From positions 104,397 through 168,396 of the forward strand of contig MPDE01000007.1 of assembly GCA_001874335.1 (NCBI GenBank): a stretch of 64,000 nucleotides of DNA, read 5' to 3'. Every line of letters starts with the position of its first letter. Within the stretch, counting starts at the first letter, position 1. This document shows positions 43,369-51,877 of this stretch, piece by piece. The translations under genes were made by a program, and so were the position numbers. The stretch comes from Bacteroidetes bacterium MedPE-SWsnd-G2 (GTDB taxonomy: Bacteria > Bacteroidota > Bacteroidia > Flavobacteriales > Flavobacteriaceae). The notes under the pieces were generated by a model. It did no database searches, was not told the DNA's origin, and worked only from the letters and a program-made list of their open reading frames with translations.

Positions 43369-44604
43369 TTAAGAAACAGCCTTTAGCTTTTTAAGAGTTG
43401 TTTTTGTCAATTTTTCTTTAGCGTATGCTTTATCTACAACCAAAGCATCTACATCATCAGAACTTGGCAATTCAAACATTGCATCAGTAAGTATCTCTTC
43501 ACAAAGGGAACGCAACCCTCTTGCTCCTAACTTATACTCTATGGCCTTTTCAACAATAAACTCTAAAGCATCATCATTAATAGACAGCTTAATATCATCC
43601 ATTTCAAACAACTTTTTATATTGCTTGATAATCGCGTTTTTAGGCTCCGTTAAAATTGCTCTTAAGGTTTTTGCATCTAAAGGATTCATGTAAGTAAGAA
43701 CTGGCAAACGACCAATAATTTCAGGAATTAACCCAAAGTCTTTTAAATCTTTAGGAATAATATATTGAAGTAAATTATCTTGATCCACAACCTCTTCAGA
43801 TTTAGAAGCACTATAACCAACCGCTTGCATATTTAAACGTTTAGATATAATACGCTCAACACCATCAAATGCACCTCCAGCTATAAACAAGATATGCTCT
43901 GTGTTAACTTCAATAAATTTCTGATCAGGATGCTTTCTTCCTCCTTTTGGCGGCACATTTACAACTGTACCTTCTAATAACTTTAAAAGCGCTTGTTGCA
44001 CACCTTCACCAGATACATCTCTTGTTATTGAAGGATTATCACTTTTACGCGCAATCTTATCAATTTCATCAATAAAAACAATTCCCTTTTCAGCTTTCTC
44101 TAAATTGTAATCTGCAGCTTGTAATAAACGAGTTAAAATACTCTCTACATCTTCACCAACATAACCTGCCTCAGTAAGTACTGTAGCATCAACTATAGCC
44201 AATGGCACATTTAACATGCGGGCTACTGTTTTTGCCATAAGGGTCTTTCCGGTACCCGTTTGGCCCACCATTATGATATTACTTTTTTGAATTTCAATAT
44301 CATCATCGGTAGCAGGTTGCAATAATCTCTTGTAGTGATTATATACGGCCACAGACATTACTTTTTTAGTATAGTCTTGACCAATAACATACTCGTCTAA
44401 AAATGCTTTTATTTGCTGTGGTTTTCTAAGCATTAATTCAGAAGACAACTCTGAGTTACTTCCTTGCTTTGATTCTTCTAATACAATACCATGAGCTTGC
44501 TCAATACAACGGTCACAGATATGTGCATCTAAGCCTGCAATTAACAGGTTAGTTTCTGGCTTTTTCCTTCCACAAAACGAACATTCTAATTCTTCCTTTG
44601 CCAT
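43369..44604 (-). CDS. clpX: ATP-dependent Clp protease ATP-binding subunit ClpX
   Basis: AAA+ unfoldase of 411 aa that feeds proteins to ClpP. The N-terminal C4 zinc-binding domain (CSFC near 8-11, CDRC near 30-33) recruits adaptors. Walker A is GQTGTGKT, Walker [13 protein letters not shown], and the pore/sensor regions ([35 protein letters not shown]) are intact. It lies 36 bp after clpP, as usual. Confidence 0.98.
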   Translation of the reverse strand: MAKEELECSFCGRKKPETNLLIAGLDAHICDRCIEQAHGIVLEESKQGSNSELSSELMLRKPQQIKAFLDEYVIGQDYTKKVMSVAVYNHYKRLLQPATDDDIEIQKSNIIMVGQTGTGKTLMAKTVARMLNVPLAIVDATVLTEAGYVGEDVESILTRLLQAADYNLEKAEKGIVFIDEIDKIARKSDNPSITRDVSGEGVQQALLKLLEGTVVNVPPKGGRKHPDQKFIEVNTEHILFIAGGAFDGVERIISKRLNMQAVGYSASKSEEVVDQDNLLQYIIPKDLKDFGLIPEIIGRLPVLTYMNPLDAKTLRAILTEPKNAIIKQYKKLFEMDDIKLSINDDALEFIVEKAIEYKLGARGLRSLCEEILTDAMFELPSSDDVDALVVDKAYAKEKLTKTTLKKLKAVS

Positions 44605-44640
44605 AATTTAATTCTACTAATTTAAAATTAGTATTTCACT

Positions 44641-45315
44641 TTATTTTCTTGCTAATACTTCATCAATCATACCGTACTCTAAAGCTTTATCAGCTTTCAT
44701 CCAGTAATCTCTATCACTATCTTGATATACTTTGTCGTAATCCTGTCCAGAATGTTTACTAATTATTTCGTAAAGTTCTTTTTTAAGAGTTACAATTTCT
44801 CGTGCTGTAATCTCGATATCACTTGCTTGACCTTGAGCCCCACCTAATGGTTGGTGAATCATTACACGAGAATGTGTTAATCCGCTACGTTTACCTTTAG
44901 CTCCTGCACATAACAAAACAGCTCCCATAGATGCTGCCATACCAGTACAAATTGTAGCCACATCTGGCTTAATAAATTGCATCGTATCATAAATCCCTAA
45001 TCCTGCATAAACACTTCCTCCTGGAGAATTAATGTAAATCTGAATATCTTTAGTAGCATCTGTACTTTCTAAAAATAATAATTGGGCTTGAATGATATTT
45101 GCCACTTGATCATTAATGGCTGTACCCATAAAAATGATACGGTCCATCATTAATCGTGAAAACACATCAAAAATTGCAATATTCATTTGACGCTCTTCAA
45201 TGATATTAGGCGTTAAATTAGTTGGATACATGCTACTAATAATTTTATTATAGTAGTTACTGTTAATCCCCTGATCTTTTATTGCAAATTTTTCAAATTC
45301 TTTTCCGTAATCCAT
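44641..45315 (-). CDS. clpP: ATP-dependent Clp protease proteolytic subunit
   Basis: Serine peptidase subunit, 224 aa, which forms a tetradecameric barrel with ClpX. The catalytic Ser129 is in GMAASMGAVLL and His154 in MIHQPLGG; the Asp is in the YQDSDRDYWM region. N-terminal residues about 1-25 are longer than in E. coli and may be a propeptide. A terminator lies between tig and clpP, so clpPX is at least partly a separate unit. Confidence 0.98.
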   Translation of the reverse strand: MDYGKEFEKFAIKDQGINSNYYNKIISSMYPTNLTPNIIEERQMNIAIFDVFSRLMMDRIIFMGTAINDQVANIIQAQLLFLESTDATKDIQIYINSPGGSVYAGLGIYDTMQFIKPDVATICTGMAASMGAVLLCAGAKGKRSGLTHSRVMIHQPLGGAQGQASDIEITAREIVTLKKELYEIISKHSGQDYDKVYQDSDRDYWMKADKALEYGMIDEVLARK

Positions 45316-45342
45316 ATGATATTTTTTATTCTATTTAATGTT

Positions 45343-45376
45343 AAAAAAAAGCGCAAAACCAACAGTTTTACGCTTT
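45343..45376 (-). terminator. Terminator between tig and clpP
   Basis: On the minus strand AAAGCGTAAAAC pairs with GTTTTGCGCTTT (one G-T pair) around TGTTG, followed by T8. Read-through could still supply clpPX. Confidence 0.85.
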
Positions 45377-45401
45377 AAATATAAGGATTTATTCGTAATG
45401 A

Positions 45402-46724
45402 TTAACTGTAAAACTCTTTCACAAATTCATCATATGTAATGTCTTTTGAATCGATATTAGCCTCTTCTTTATAAAGACCTAATAACTTTTGACTCATTAA
45501 CTGGTCAGACAGTCTTTTAACCTCTTCTTGATTAGATAAAATACGCGCTGCGATATCATCTAATTCTTTTTCTGAAGGATCCATTTGACCAAATTGTGCC
45601 ATTTGAGCTTTGATCATTGTAATAGAATGTGCTTTTAAATCATCAAAAGAAACTTGTAAATTATGATCAGAAATAAGTTTACCTTCTATTAATTGGTAAC
45701 GCATACTTTTCTCTGACTTCTCATACTCTTCTTTTGCTTGATCAGCATCTAAAGTCTCTTCTCCTGCAGTTTGCATCCAACGTTGTAAGAATTCTGCTGG
45801 TAAATCAAATTTTGTTGATTCTACTAAATACTCAGTAACATCATTTAATAATTTTTGATCGCCTTGTTGCGCAAATTGTTTTTCAGAATCAGCTTTAATT
45901 CTTTCTTTTAATTCTTCTACAGAAGTAACAACACCTGCACCAAATAATTTATCAAACAACTCTTGATCTAAGTTTGCTAATTCTCTTGAGTTCACCTCAG
46001 AAACCGTAAATGTTACTTCAATTTCTAAACCGTGAGCATCATCATGAGATACCTTTAAGAAATTCATTAAATCGTGATCGTCATTAAACAATCCTTTAGT
46101 TTTAAGATTTAATACATCTCCAACCTTAGCTCCAACAAATTTCTTAGCATTTGTTTTCCCTTTAATTTTATCTAAAGTAATAGTCGTAGAGTTATTGATT
46201 TCTTTTTCTTCGTTTACAAATACACCTGTAACCTCAGAGTCTTCATCAATTGTATCTTGAGAAACTATTTTACCGTATTGTTTTCTTAAATGCACAAGTT
46301 GATCTTCGATCATTTTGTCATCAGCAACAATATTGTAAGCAGTTATTGCTTTTTCACTTTTAAGATTCACATCAAATTGAGGCGCTAATCCAAGTTCGAA
46401 TTCAAAAGAAAAATCTTCTGCATCCCAATCTAAATCATCTTGAGGTTTTGGTAATGGATTACCTAAAACATCTAATTTTTCTTCAGTTAAATATTTACCT
46501 AATGAATCTTGAAGCAATTTGTTCACCTCGTCTACCAAAACAGCTTTACCATATTGCTTTTTAACTAAGCTCATTGGCACATGTCCTTTTCTAAATCCAG
46601 GGATATTCGCAGATTTACGGTAATCTGTTAATATTTTTTCAACGTTATCGCTATAATCATTCTTTGCGATATCGACTTTTACAACAGCATTTAATGCATC
46701 AATGTTTTCTCTTGTAATATTCAT
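45402..46724 (-). CDS. tig: Trigger factor, ribosome-associated chaperone
   Basis: About 440 aa. It binds the ribosome exit tunnel and shields new proteins. The N-terminal domain carries the ribosome-docking IPGFRKGHVP near residues 44-53; the middle is a degenerate FKBP-like domain and the C-terminal arms follow. ATG 46724 is chosen because the open frame continues into the hairpin-rich leader. The order tig-clpP-clpX matches most bacteria, but tig has its own promoter, structured leader and terminator. Confidence 0.97.
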   Translation of the reverse strand: MNITRENIDALNAVVKVDIAKNDYSDNVEKILTDYRKSANIPGFRKGHVPMSLVKKQYGKAVLVDEVNKLLQDSLGKYLTEEKLDVLGNPLPKPQDDLDWDAEDFSFEFELGLAPQFDVNLKSEKAITAYNIVADDKMIEDQLVHLRKQYGKIVSQDTIDEDSEVTGVFVNEEKEINNSTTITLDKIKGKTNAKKFVGAKVGDVLNLKTKGLFNDDHDLMNFLKVSHDDAHGLEIEVTFTVSEVNSRELANLDQELFDKLFGAGVVTSVEELKERIKADSEKQFAQQGDQKLLNDVTEYLVESTKFDLPAEFLQRWMQTAGEETLDADQAKEEYEKSEKSMRYQLIEGKLISDHNLQVSFDDLKAHSITMIKAQMAQFGQMDPSEKELDDIAARILSNQEEVKRLSDQLMSQKLLGLYKEEANIDSKDITYDEFVKEFYS

Positions 46725-46738
46725 TTTAACTGATCTAT

Positions 46739-46780
46739 TGCCGCATTGCGGCATTTAACAAAAAGGTGAGTTTTCACCTC
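46739..46780 (-). promoter_or_regulatory. Structured leader of tig: terminator-like hairpin followed by a GC-rich hairpin
   Basis: In transcript order, GGTGA-AAAC-TCACC (46778-46765) is followed by TTTTT (46764-46760), the shape of a weak terminator. Then TGCCGC-AAT-GCGGCA (46753-46739) forms a 6-bp GC-rich hairpin about 14 nt before the ATG. Both lie in the predicted 76-nt leader. They could regulate by attenuation or by hiding the start. Confidence 0.5.
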
Positions 46781-46806
46781 TATTTTATTTAACCAAAATT
46801 GGGCTG

Positions 46807-46837
46807 CAAAAGTACAACTTTTTTGGTGTACATCAAA
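46807..46837 (-). promoter_or_regulatory. Promoter of tig
   Basis: TTTG (46837-46834), a 19-bp spacer and TACTTTTG (46814-46807) match the Bacteroidota -33/-7 consensus at both boxes. It is the clearest promoter in the window. Confidence 0.75.
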
Positions 46838-46867
46838 GTTTTTAAAATGTTGAGATTCAGAGCAGGA

Positions 46868-47209
46868 CTAATCCTCTTTTATTAAAGAATGAAGTAAGGA
46901 GCGGATAGCCCATAATAAAAAACTAAAAAGAATAGCGGTTCCTATGCCATCAACATAAAACCCATCAACAAATTTACTTGCTAATAAAATTATTAATGCA
47001 TTCACTATAATAAGGAACAAACCCATTGTAAACACTGTAATTGGAAGGGTAAAGAAAACTAAAAGCGGCTTTACAAAAGTATTAAGAAGCGCCAAAACTA
47101 ATGCCACAATAACCGCTGTTCCATAATCGTCTAATACAACACCATCAAGCATCATATCTATCAAAAACACAGCTAAAGCCGTTAACAAAAGTTTAACCAA
47201 CCACTTCAT
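46868..47209 (-). CDS. Small four-helix membrane protein (phage-holin-like family, not phage)
   Basis: A 113-aa protein with four closely spaced hydrophobic helices, matching the bacterial protein family called 4TMS phage holin superfamily IV. These are chromosomal in many bacteria, and no phage genes are present here. Its role is unknown. It is cotranscribed with the hydrolase and pdxJ genes upstream on the same strand (gaps of 22 and -1 bp). Confidence 0.85.
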   Translation of the reverse strand: MKWLVKLLLTALAVFLIDMMLDGVVLDDYGTAVIVALVLALLNTFVKPLLVFFTLPITVFTMGLFLIIVNALIILLASKFVDGFYVDGIGTAILFSFLLWAIRSLLHSLIKED

Positions 47210-47231
47210 AAAATATTTCTTTAAATTTTGA

Positions 47232-47996
47232 TTAAGATATAAAATCTAACACAAAGTCAAAAAAGGCTTTTGGGTTTTCGGCATGCAACCAATGCCCTGC
47301 ATTTGATACCGTATCGATTTTAGATTTAGGAAAATGCATTTGAATTAATTTCTCGTCTTGCGCTCCAATATATTCCGATTTATCTCCTCTTAAAAACAAC
47401 GTCGGTTTTTCAAATTTTGAAGACACAGGCAAGCTCTCTCCTACTTCTGCAACCTCTTGTTTCAAGACAGGTAAATTTATGCGTAATGCCAACCTCCCCT
47501 TTTCAACCCAATACAGGTTTTTCAATAAAAACTGACGCGTTCCCATATCAGAAACATAATTTGCCAAGTGTTGATCTGCCTTAGACCTTGATGCAATAGT
47601 ATTAAAATCTAAAGATGATAATCCTTCTAAAATAGCATCATGATGAATAGGGTAATACCTTGGAGAAATATCTGCAACAATTAATCTGCTCACTAATTCA
47701 GGGTTTTCGCAGGCAAACAACATGGCGGTTTTACCTCCCATACTATGCCCTAAAACAATAGCATCTTCAATTTGATTTACTACAAAATAATGCTTTAAAT
47801 CTTCAACTAAAATCTCATAGTTAAACGCTTCATCATGAAAACTTCTTCCATGATTTCTTTGATCCACCAAATGCACCTCATAACCTTGCTGAGAAAACTT
47901 CATACCTAAAGTTTTCCAGTTATCCCCCATACCTAAAAAACCATGTAAAATCACAAATGGCTTTCCTTCTCCTATAACATTTGAATGTAATACCAT
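47232..47996 (-). CDS. Alpha/beta hydrolase, YbfF-like esterase
   Basis: A 254-aa alpha/beta hydrolase. The nucleophile elbow GHSMGGK carries the catalytic Ser; the oxyanion region is LHGFLGMGDNW, VDQRNHGRSF is a family mark, and the catalytic His is in NAGHWLHAENP. It belongs to the YbfF/acyl-CoA esterase-like group; the substrate is unknown. Its ATG overlaps the stop of pdxJ by one base (TAATG), indicating coupling. Confidence 0.9.
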   Translation of the reverse strand: MVLHSNVIGEGKPFVILHGFLGMGDNWKTLGMKFSQQGYEVHLVDQRNHGRSFHDEAFNYEILVEDLKHYFVVNQIEDAIVLGHSMGGKTAMLFACENPELVSRLIVADISPRYYPIHHDAILEGLSSLDFNTIASRSKADQHLANYVSDMGTRQFLLKNLYWVEKGRLALRINLPVLKQEVAEVGESLPVSSKFEKPTLFLRGDKSEYIGAQDEKLIQMHFPKSKIDTVSNAGHWLHAENPKAFFDFVLDFIS

Positions 47997-48709
47997 TATT
48001 TAAGTTTTTGAAGATACATATTCACCACATTTTCTACACCCAAATATAAGCTCTCAGAGATTAAAGCATGCCCAATAGAAACTTCTAATAAGCCAGGGAT
48101 TTGGTCTTTAAAAAATTTAATATTTTCTAACGACAAATCATGTCCCGCATTTATCCCTAACCCTAATTGATTAGCTAACTCTGCACACTTTACATAAGGG
48201 TCAATGCCCGATGTATCTCCCAATCCATATTGATGAGCAAAAGCTTCGGTGTATAATTCAATTCTGTCAGTTCCTGTAGCAAGGGCTCCTTCAATTTGAG
48301 CTTCAATTGGATCAACAAAAATACTTGTTCTAATTCCTTTTGATTTAAACTCAGCTATAACATCCTGCAAAAAAGATTTATGGGTAATCGTGTCCCATCC
48401 TGCATTTGAGGTTAAAGCATCATCAGCATCAGGCACTAAAGTAACCTGTGTAGGCTCAACTTCTAGCACCATATCAATGAACTGACGAATCGGATTTCCT
48501 TCGATATTATACTCTGTATGTACCACTGGTTTTAAATCGTAAACATCGGTATACCTAATATGCCGTTGGTCCGGTCTTGGGTGAATAGTAACACCTTCTG
48601 CTCCAAATCCCTGAACATCTTTAGCAAATTGCACTAAATTTGGAACATCACCACCTCTTGAATTTCTTAAAGTAGCTATCTTATTTATGTTTACACTAAG
48701 TTTTGTCAT
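47996..48709 (-). CDS. pdxJ: Pyridoxine 5'-phosphate synthase
   Basis: TIM-barrel enzyme of 237 aa that condenses 1-deoxyxylulose 5-phosphate with aminoacetone phosphate in vitamin B6 synthesis. Family segments are LSVNINKIATLRNSRGG, GVTIHPRPDQRHI, LVPDADDALTSNAGW, SIFVDPIEAQIEGA, DRIELYTEAFA and GINAGHDLSLENI. This is the DXP-dependent B6 pathway. It starts an operon with the hydrolase and small membrane protein. Confidence 0.97.
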   Translation of the reverse strand: MTKLSVNINKIATLRNSRGGDVPNLVQFAKDVQGFGAEGVTIHPRPDQRHIRYTDVYDLKPVVHTEYNIEGNPIRQFIDMVLEVEPTQVTLVPDADDALTSNAGWDTITHKSFLQDVIAEFKSKGIRTSIFVDPIEAQIEGALATGTDRIELYTEAFAHQYGLGDTSGIDPYVKCAELANQLGLGINAGHDLSLENIKFFKDQIPGLLEVSIGHALISESLYLGVENVVNMYLQKLK

Positions 48710-48724
48710 ACCTAAATTTTAATA

Positions 48725-48732
48725 CAAAAATA
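48725..48732 (-). promoter_or_regulatory. -7 promoter element of pdxJ
   Basis: Minus strand TATTTTTG, an exact TAnnTTTG match, 15 bp upstream of the ATG at 48709. No clear -33 box. Confidence 0.5.
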
Positions 48733-48795
48733 CGAACTCCTAAACGCAATTTGTAGTAAATTTTAATTAATTTGCGTAGTCAAACAGTAGTGAAA

Positions 48796-49455
48796 ATGCA
48801 ACTTTCTCAATACATTATAAACGACATAAAGCCACTTAGCATTTTAAGTGAACTAAGCGAATTAAAATTATTTTTTAATGAATTAACCTATTCGCATATT
48901 CCAATTCAAAATGATGACCATCAATATTTAGGATGTCTTTCTGAAACTGATGTGCATTGTTTCGAAACAGACAAAACAGTTAAGGATTGTGCATTTGCCA
49001 TTGAAGGATTTCATGTAAGAGACACCACAAATTGGCTAGACGTTTTAGAAGCCTTCGCTCAAAACTACTCCAACATAATGCCGGTTTTGGATAAAAACAA
49101 TAATTATTTAGGATACTATGAGCTTAATGATATTATCAACCTTTTTAATGATACCCCTTTCTTTTCTGAAGCTGGAGCTATTATAGTCATAGAAAAAGGC
49201 ACCAATGATTATTCGTTTAGTGAGATTACTCAAATTGTGGAATCTAACGATGCAAAATTATATGGTATTTTCATCTCTAACATGACAAGTGAGATGGCTC
49301 AAATCACGATTAAAATTGGGCATTCTGGTTTAAATGATGTCATCCAAACTTTAAGACGTTACAGTTATAAAATTGTATCTGGTCATGAAGAAGACACTTA
49401 TATTGAAAACCTTAAAGAACGTTCTGACTATTTGAACAAATATCTAAACATGTAA
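48796..49455 (+). CDS. CBS-domain protein with C-terminal ACT-like region
   Basis: About 219 aa. Two CBS motifs occupy residues about 1-130 (YSHIPIQNDDHQYLGCLSETDV and NIMPVLDKNNNYLGYYELNDII), the standard adenosyl-binding pair. Residues about 135-215 (EAGAIIVIEKGTNDYSFSEI, LRRYSYKIV) look like an ACT-type fold. Such proteins sense AMP, ATP or AdoMet. ATG 48796 is used; an upstream start at 48772 lacks support. nadK starts 3 bp after its stop, so it may regulate or accompany NAD kinase. Confidence 0.88.
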   Translation: MQLSQYIINDIKPLSILSELSELKLFFNELTYSHIPIQNDDHQYLGCLSETDVHCFETDKTVKDCAFAIEGFHVRDTTNWLDVLEAFAQNYSNIMPVLDKNNNYLGYYELNDIINLFNDTPFFSEAGAIIVIEKGTNDYSFSEITQIVESNDAKLYGIFISNMTSEMAQITIKIGHSGLNDVIQTLRRYSYKIVSGHEEDTYIENLKERSDYLNKYLNM

Positions 49456-49458
49456 ATC

Positions 49459-50343
49459 ATGAAAATTGCTATTTACGGTCAGTATTACACAGAACGCTCA
49501 CAAACAAGTATAGATGTACTTATTAATGAGCTCAAAAACAACAATGCAACACTTATAATTAAGGACGCCTATCTGGATTTACTTATAGAAGCCAACGCCA
49601 TAAATTTTAAATACAAGAATTTACCAACGTACTCAAATTTAGATGAAAGCTTTGATCTTCTAATTAGTATAGGTGGAGACGGTACAATTTTAAGAGCCAT
49701 TACCGATGTCTTAAAACTTAACATACCAATTGTAGGCATAAACACTGGGAGGCTTGGTTTTTTAGCAACCATCCAGGAAAATGAAATAGAAGATGCTGTA
49801 AAAGCCATTTTAAAAGGCGAATACAAAATCTCAGAACGAACAGTGTTAAGTGTAGAAACAACATCAAACACTCAACCCTTAGGCAAATTAAACTTTGCCC
49901 TAAATGAAATTGCTGTAAGTAGGAAAAATACAACTTCTATGATAACAGTTGATACACATTTAAATGACGAGTATTTAACCTCTTATTGGGCAGACGGATT
50001 GATTATTTCTACTCCTACGGGCTCAACAGGCTATTCGCTGAGTTGTGGTGGCCCGGTTATTACTCCTGGTTCTAACAGTTTGGTTTTAACACCTATTGCT
50101 CCTCATAACTTAAATGCTCGACCACTTGTAATTCCTTCAGATACAAAAATCCAACTTAAAGTTAATGGTAGAGAACCCCAATACTTAATGTCTATGGATT
50201 CCAGACTTGTAACTTTAAACAATAATGATGAAGTGATTATTAAGGAAGCCGATTTTAATATAAAAATGGTAGAACTTCTTGACGAGAGCTTTATTGATAC
50301 GCTTAGAAAAAAATTACTCTGGGGTGAAGACAACCGCAATTAA
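49459..50343 (+). CDS. nadK: NAD kinase
   Basis: Phosphorylates NAD to NADP in the cytoplasm; 294 aa. The GGDGTILRA catalytic motif lies near residues 73-81, the NTGRLGFLA loop follows, and the NE motif (ALNEIAVSR) and TPTGSTGYSLSCGGP complete the site. It follows the CBS gene by 3 bp and precedes the separate porG operon. NADP supports biosynthesis, including DHFR. Confidence 0.97.
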   Translation: MKIAIYGQYYTERSQTSIDVLINELKNNNATLIIKDAYLDLLIEANAINFKYKNLPTYSNLDESFDLLISIGGDGTILRAITDVLKLNIPIVGINTGRLGFLATIQENEIEDAVKAILKGEYKISERTVLSVETTSNTQPLGKLNFALNEIAVSRKNTTSMITVDTHLNDEYLTSYWADGLIISTPTGSTGYSLSCGGPVITPGSNSLVLTPIAPHNLNARPLVIPSDTKIQLKVNGREPQYLMSMDSRLVTLNNNDEVIIKEADFNIKMVELLDESFIDTLRKKLLWGEDNRN

Positions 50344-50380
50344 ACAATAAAACCAAGCAAATAATGTTAATGTAGAATAC

Positions 50381-50425
50381 TAATCGAATCAAATTCGATT
50401 AAAAAAATCTTAATTATTATATTTG
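50381..50425 (+). promoter_or_regulatory. Promoter of porG-uppS-bamA with an overlapping inverted repeat
   Basis: TATATTTG (50418-50425) is an exact -7 match and TTCG (50394-50397) sits 20 bp upstream as a near -33 box. The 8-bp repeat TAATCGAA-TCAAA-TTCGATTA (50381-50401) covers the -33 box. A regulator bound there would block the operon. No T tract follows, so it is unlikely to be the nadK terminator. Confidence 0.55.
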
Positions 50426-50442
50426 CAAACTTTTGAAAACCT

Positions 50443-51132
50443 ATGAGGTACTTAACCATTTTATTGTTTAGCCTGCTTTTTGTCCAAAGTAGCCAGTCTC
50501 AGATATACGAGATTGGAGGATTTTTGGGAGGTAGTAATTTTATAGGAGATGTGGGAGCAACCAATTACATTTCACCAAACCAGTTGGCTTTTGGAGGTGT
50601 ATTTAAATGGAATAGAAGTCCGCGTCACTCTTTTAGGTTTTCATTAATCTATTCAGAATTAGAAGGAAAGGACAGTAAATCTGACGACCCTCGAAGACTG
50701 GAAAGAGATTATAGTTTTAGTAATGATATTGTTGAAATGTCAGCAGGAATGGAGTTTACGTTTTTAGATTTTAATTTGCATGATAGCGGTAATAAATTTA
50801 CACCCTATTTATATTCGGGAGTATCTGCTGCAAAACATGACAATTTTTTTATCGATCAAAATGGGAATAACCTTTCAGAAAACACATCAAGTTGGGCTTG
50901 GGGAATACCTATGGCTTTAGGCTTTAAAACTAATATTGGTTACAAATGGGTTTTTGCTCTAGAAGTAGGCGCTCGTTATACTTTTTCTGACGAGATTGAT
51001 GGAAGTGTACCAGATTCAGAAGAAAGAGAATTAGCCAGTTTTGGAAATACCAATAACAACGATTGGTATGTGTTCTCTGGAGTTACCCTAACGTATACTT
51101 TTGGAAGAAAACCATGTTATTGTAATTATTAA
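50443..51132 (+). CDS. porG: Type IX secretion system outer membrane protein PorG
   Basis: A 229-aa DUF6089 outer membrane protein. The signal peptide (about 1-19) is followed by EIGGFLGGSNFIGDVGATNYISPN, the family opening, then beta-barrel strands, ending FGRKPCYCNY. PorG is a known type IX secretion component, and in Bacteroidota its gene is commonly next to uppS and bamA, as here. It supports export of proteins with C-terminal signals, like the adhesin fragment at the window's right edge. It ends directly before uppS (no gap). Confidence 0.9.
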   Translation: MRYLTILLFSLLFVQSSQSQIYEIGGFLGGSNFIGDVGATNYISPNQLAFGGVFKWNRSPRHSFRFSLIYSELEGKDSKSDDPRRLERDYSFSNDIVEMSAGMEFTFLDFNLHDSGNKFTPYLYSGVSAAKHDNFFIDQNGNNLSENTSSWAWGIPMALGFKTNIGYKWVFALEVGARYTFSDEIDGSVPDSEERELASFGNTNNNDWYVFSGVTLTYTFGRKPCYCNY

Positions 51133-51876
51133 GTGGAATTGAAACAACAAATACTTAAAGAAAGACTACCTAAACACGTTGCCATTATTATGGATGGTAA
51201 TGGGCGTTGGGCAAAACAAAAAGGCTATGTTCGTGCCATTGGACATGAAAATGGTGCAGAATCTGTGCGAGAAGCGGTAGAATCTTGTGCTGAGTTGGGT
51301 ATTGCCAATTTAACGTTATATGCCTTTTCTACTGAAAATTGGAACAGACCAAAATTAGAGGTGCAACTGCTAATGAAATTATTAGTAAAGTCTCTTAAAA
51401 AAGAAATTAAAACCCTTCAAGACAACAATATCAAACTTCAAGCTATAGGTAATTTAGAAGACTTACCGAAAACAGCAAAGAAGGAATTGTTAGAAGTCAT
51501 AGACAAAACAAAAAATAACAATAAAATGACTCTCACTTTAGCATTAAGCTACGGTTCAAGAGAGGAAATTATTAGTGTTATCAAAGCTTTGAGTGATAAA
51601 GTTAAAAATAATATAATTTCTGTTGAAAGTATTGATGAATCAATTATAAATGGGCATCTTTACACGCATAATTTACCAGATGTAGATTTACTAATTCGAA
51701 CCAGTGGAGAGCAAAGAATTAGCAATTTCTTATTATGGCAAATTGCATATGCAGAATTATATTTCACAAATATTTTGTGGCCTGATTTTAAACGGGAACA
51801 TTTATATGATGCTTTGATTAATTATCAAAATAGAGAACGACGATTTGGAAAAACAAGTGAACAACTTAGCAAATAG
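51133..51876 (+). CDS. uppS: Undecaprenyl (isoprenyl) pyrophosphate synthase
   Basis: Cis-prenyltransferase of 247 aa that makes the lipid carrier for peptidoglycan and polysaccharides. The catalytic Asp is in IIMDGNGRWAKQKG, LYAFSTENWNRP is conserved, and the C-terminal DLLIRTSGEQRISNFLLWQ and EFYF-like ELYFTNILWPDF region are complete. The start is GTG at 51133, immediately after the porG stop; a TTG at 51139 is an alternative. BamA follows after 1 bp. Confidence 0.96.
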   Translation: MELKQQILKERLPKHVAIIMDGNGRWAKQKGYVRAIGHENGAESVREAVESCAELGIANLTLYAFSTENWNRPKLEVQLLMKLLVKSLKKEIKTLQDNNIKLQAIGNLEDLPKTAKKELLEVIDKTKNNNKMTLTLALSYGSREEIISVIKALSDKVKNNIISVESIDESIINGHLYTHNLPDVDLLIRTSGEQRISNFLLWQIAYAELYFTNILWPDFKREHLYDALINYQNRERRFGKTSEQLSK

Positions 51877-51877
51877 T

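Noticed and set aside
46868..47209. Phage holin gene as evidence of a prophage
   Set aside because: The family is also chromosomal, and no lysis, capsid or integrase genes occur around it.
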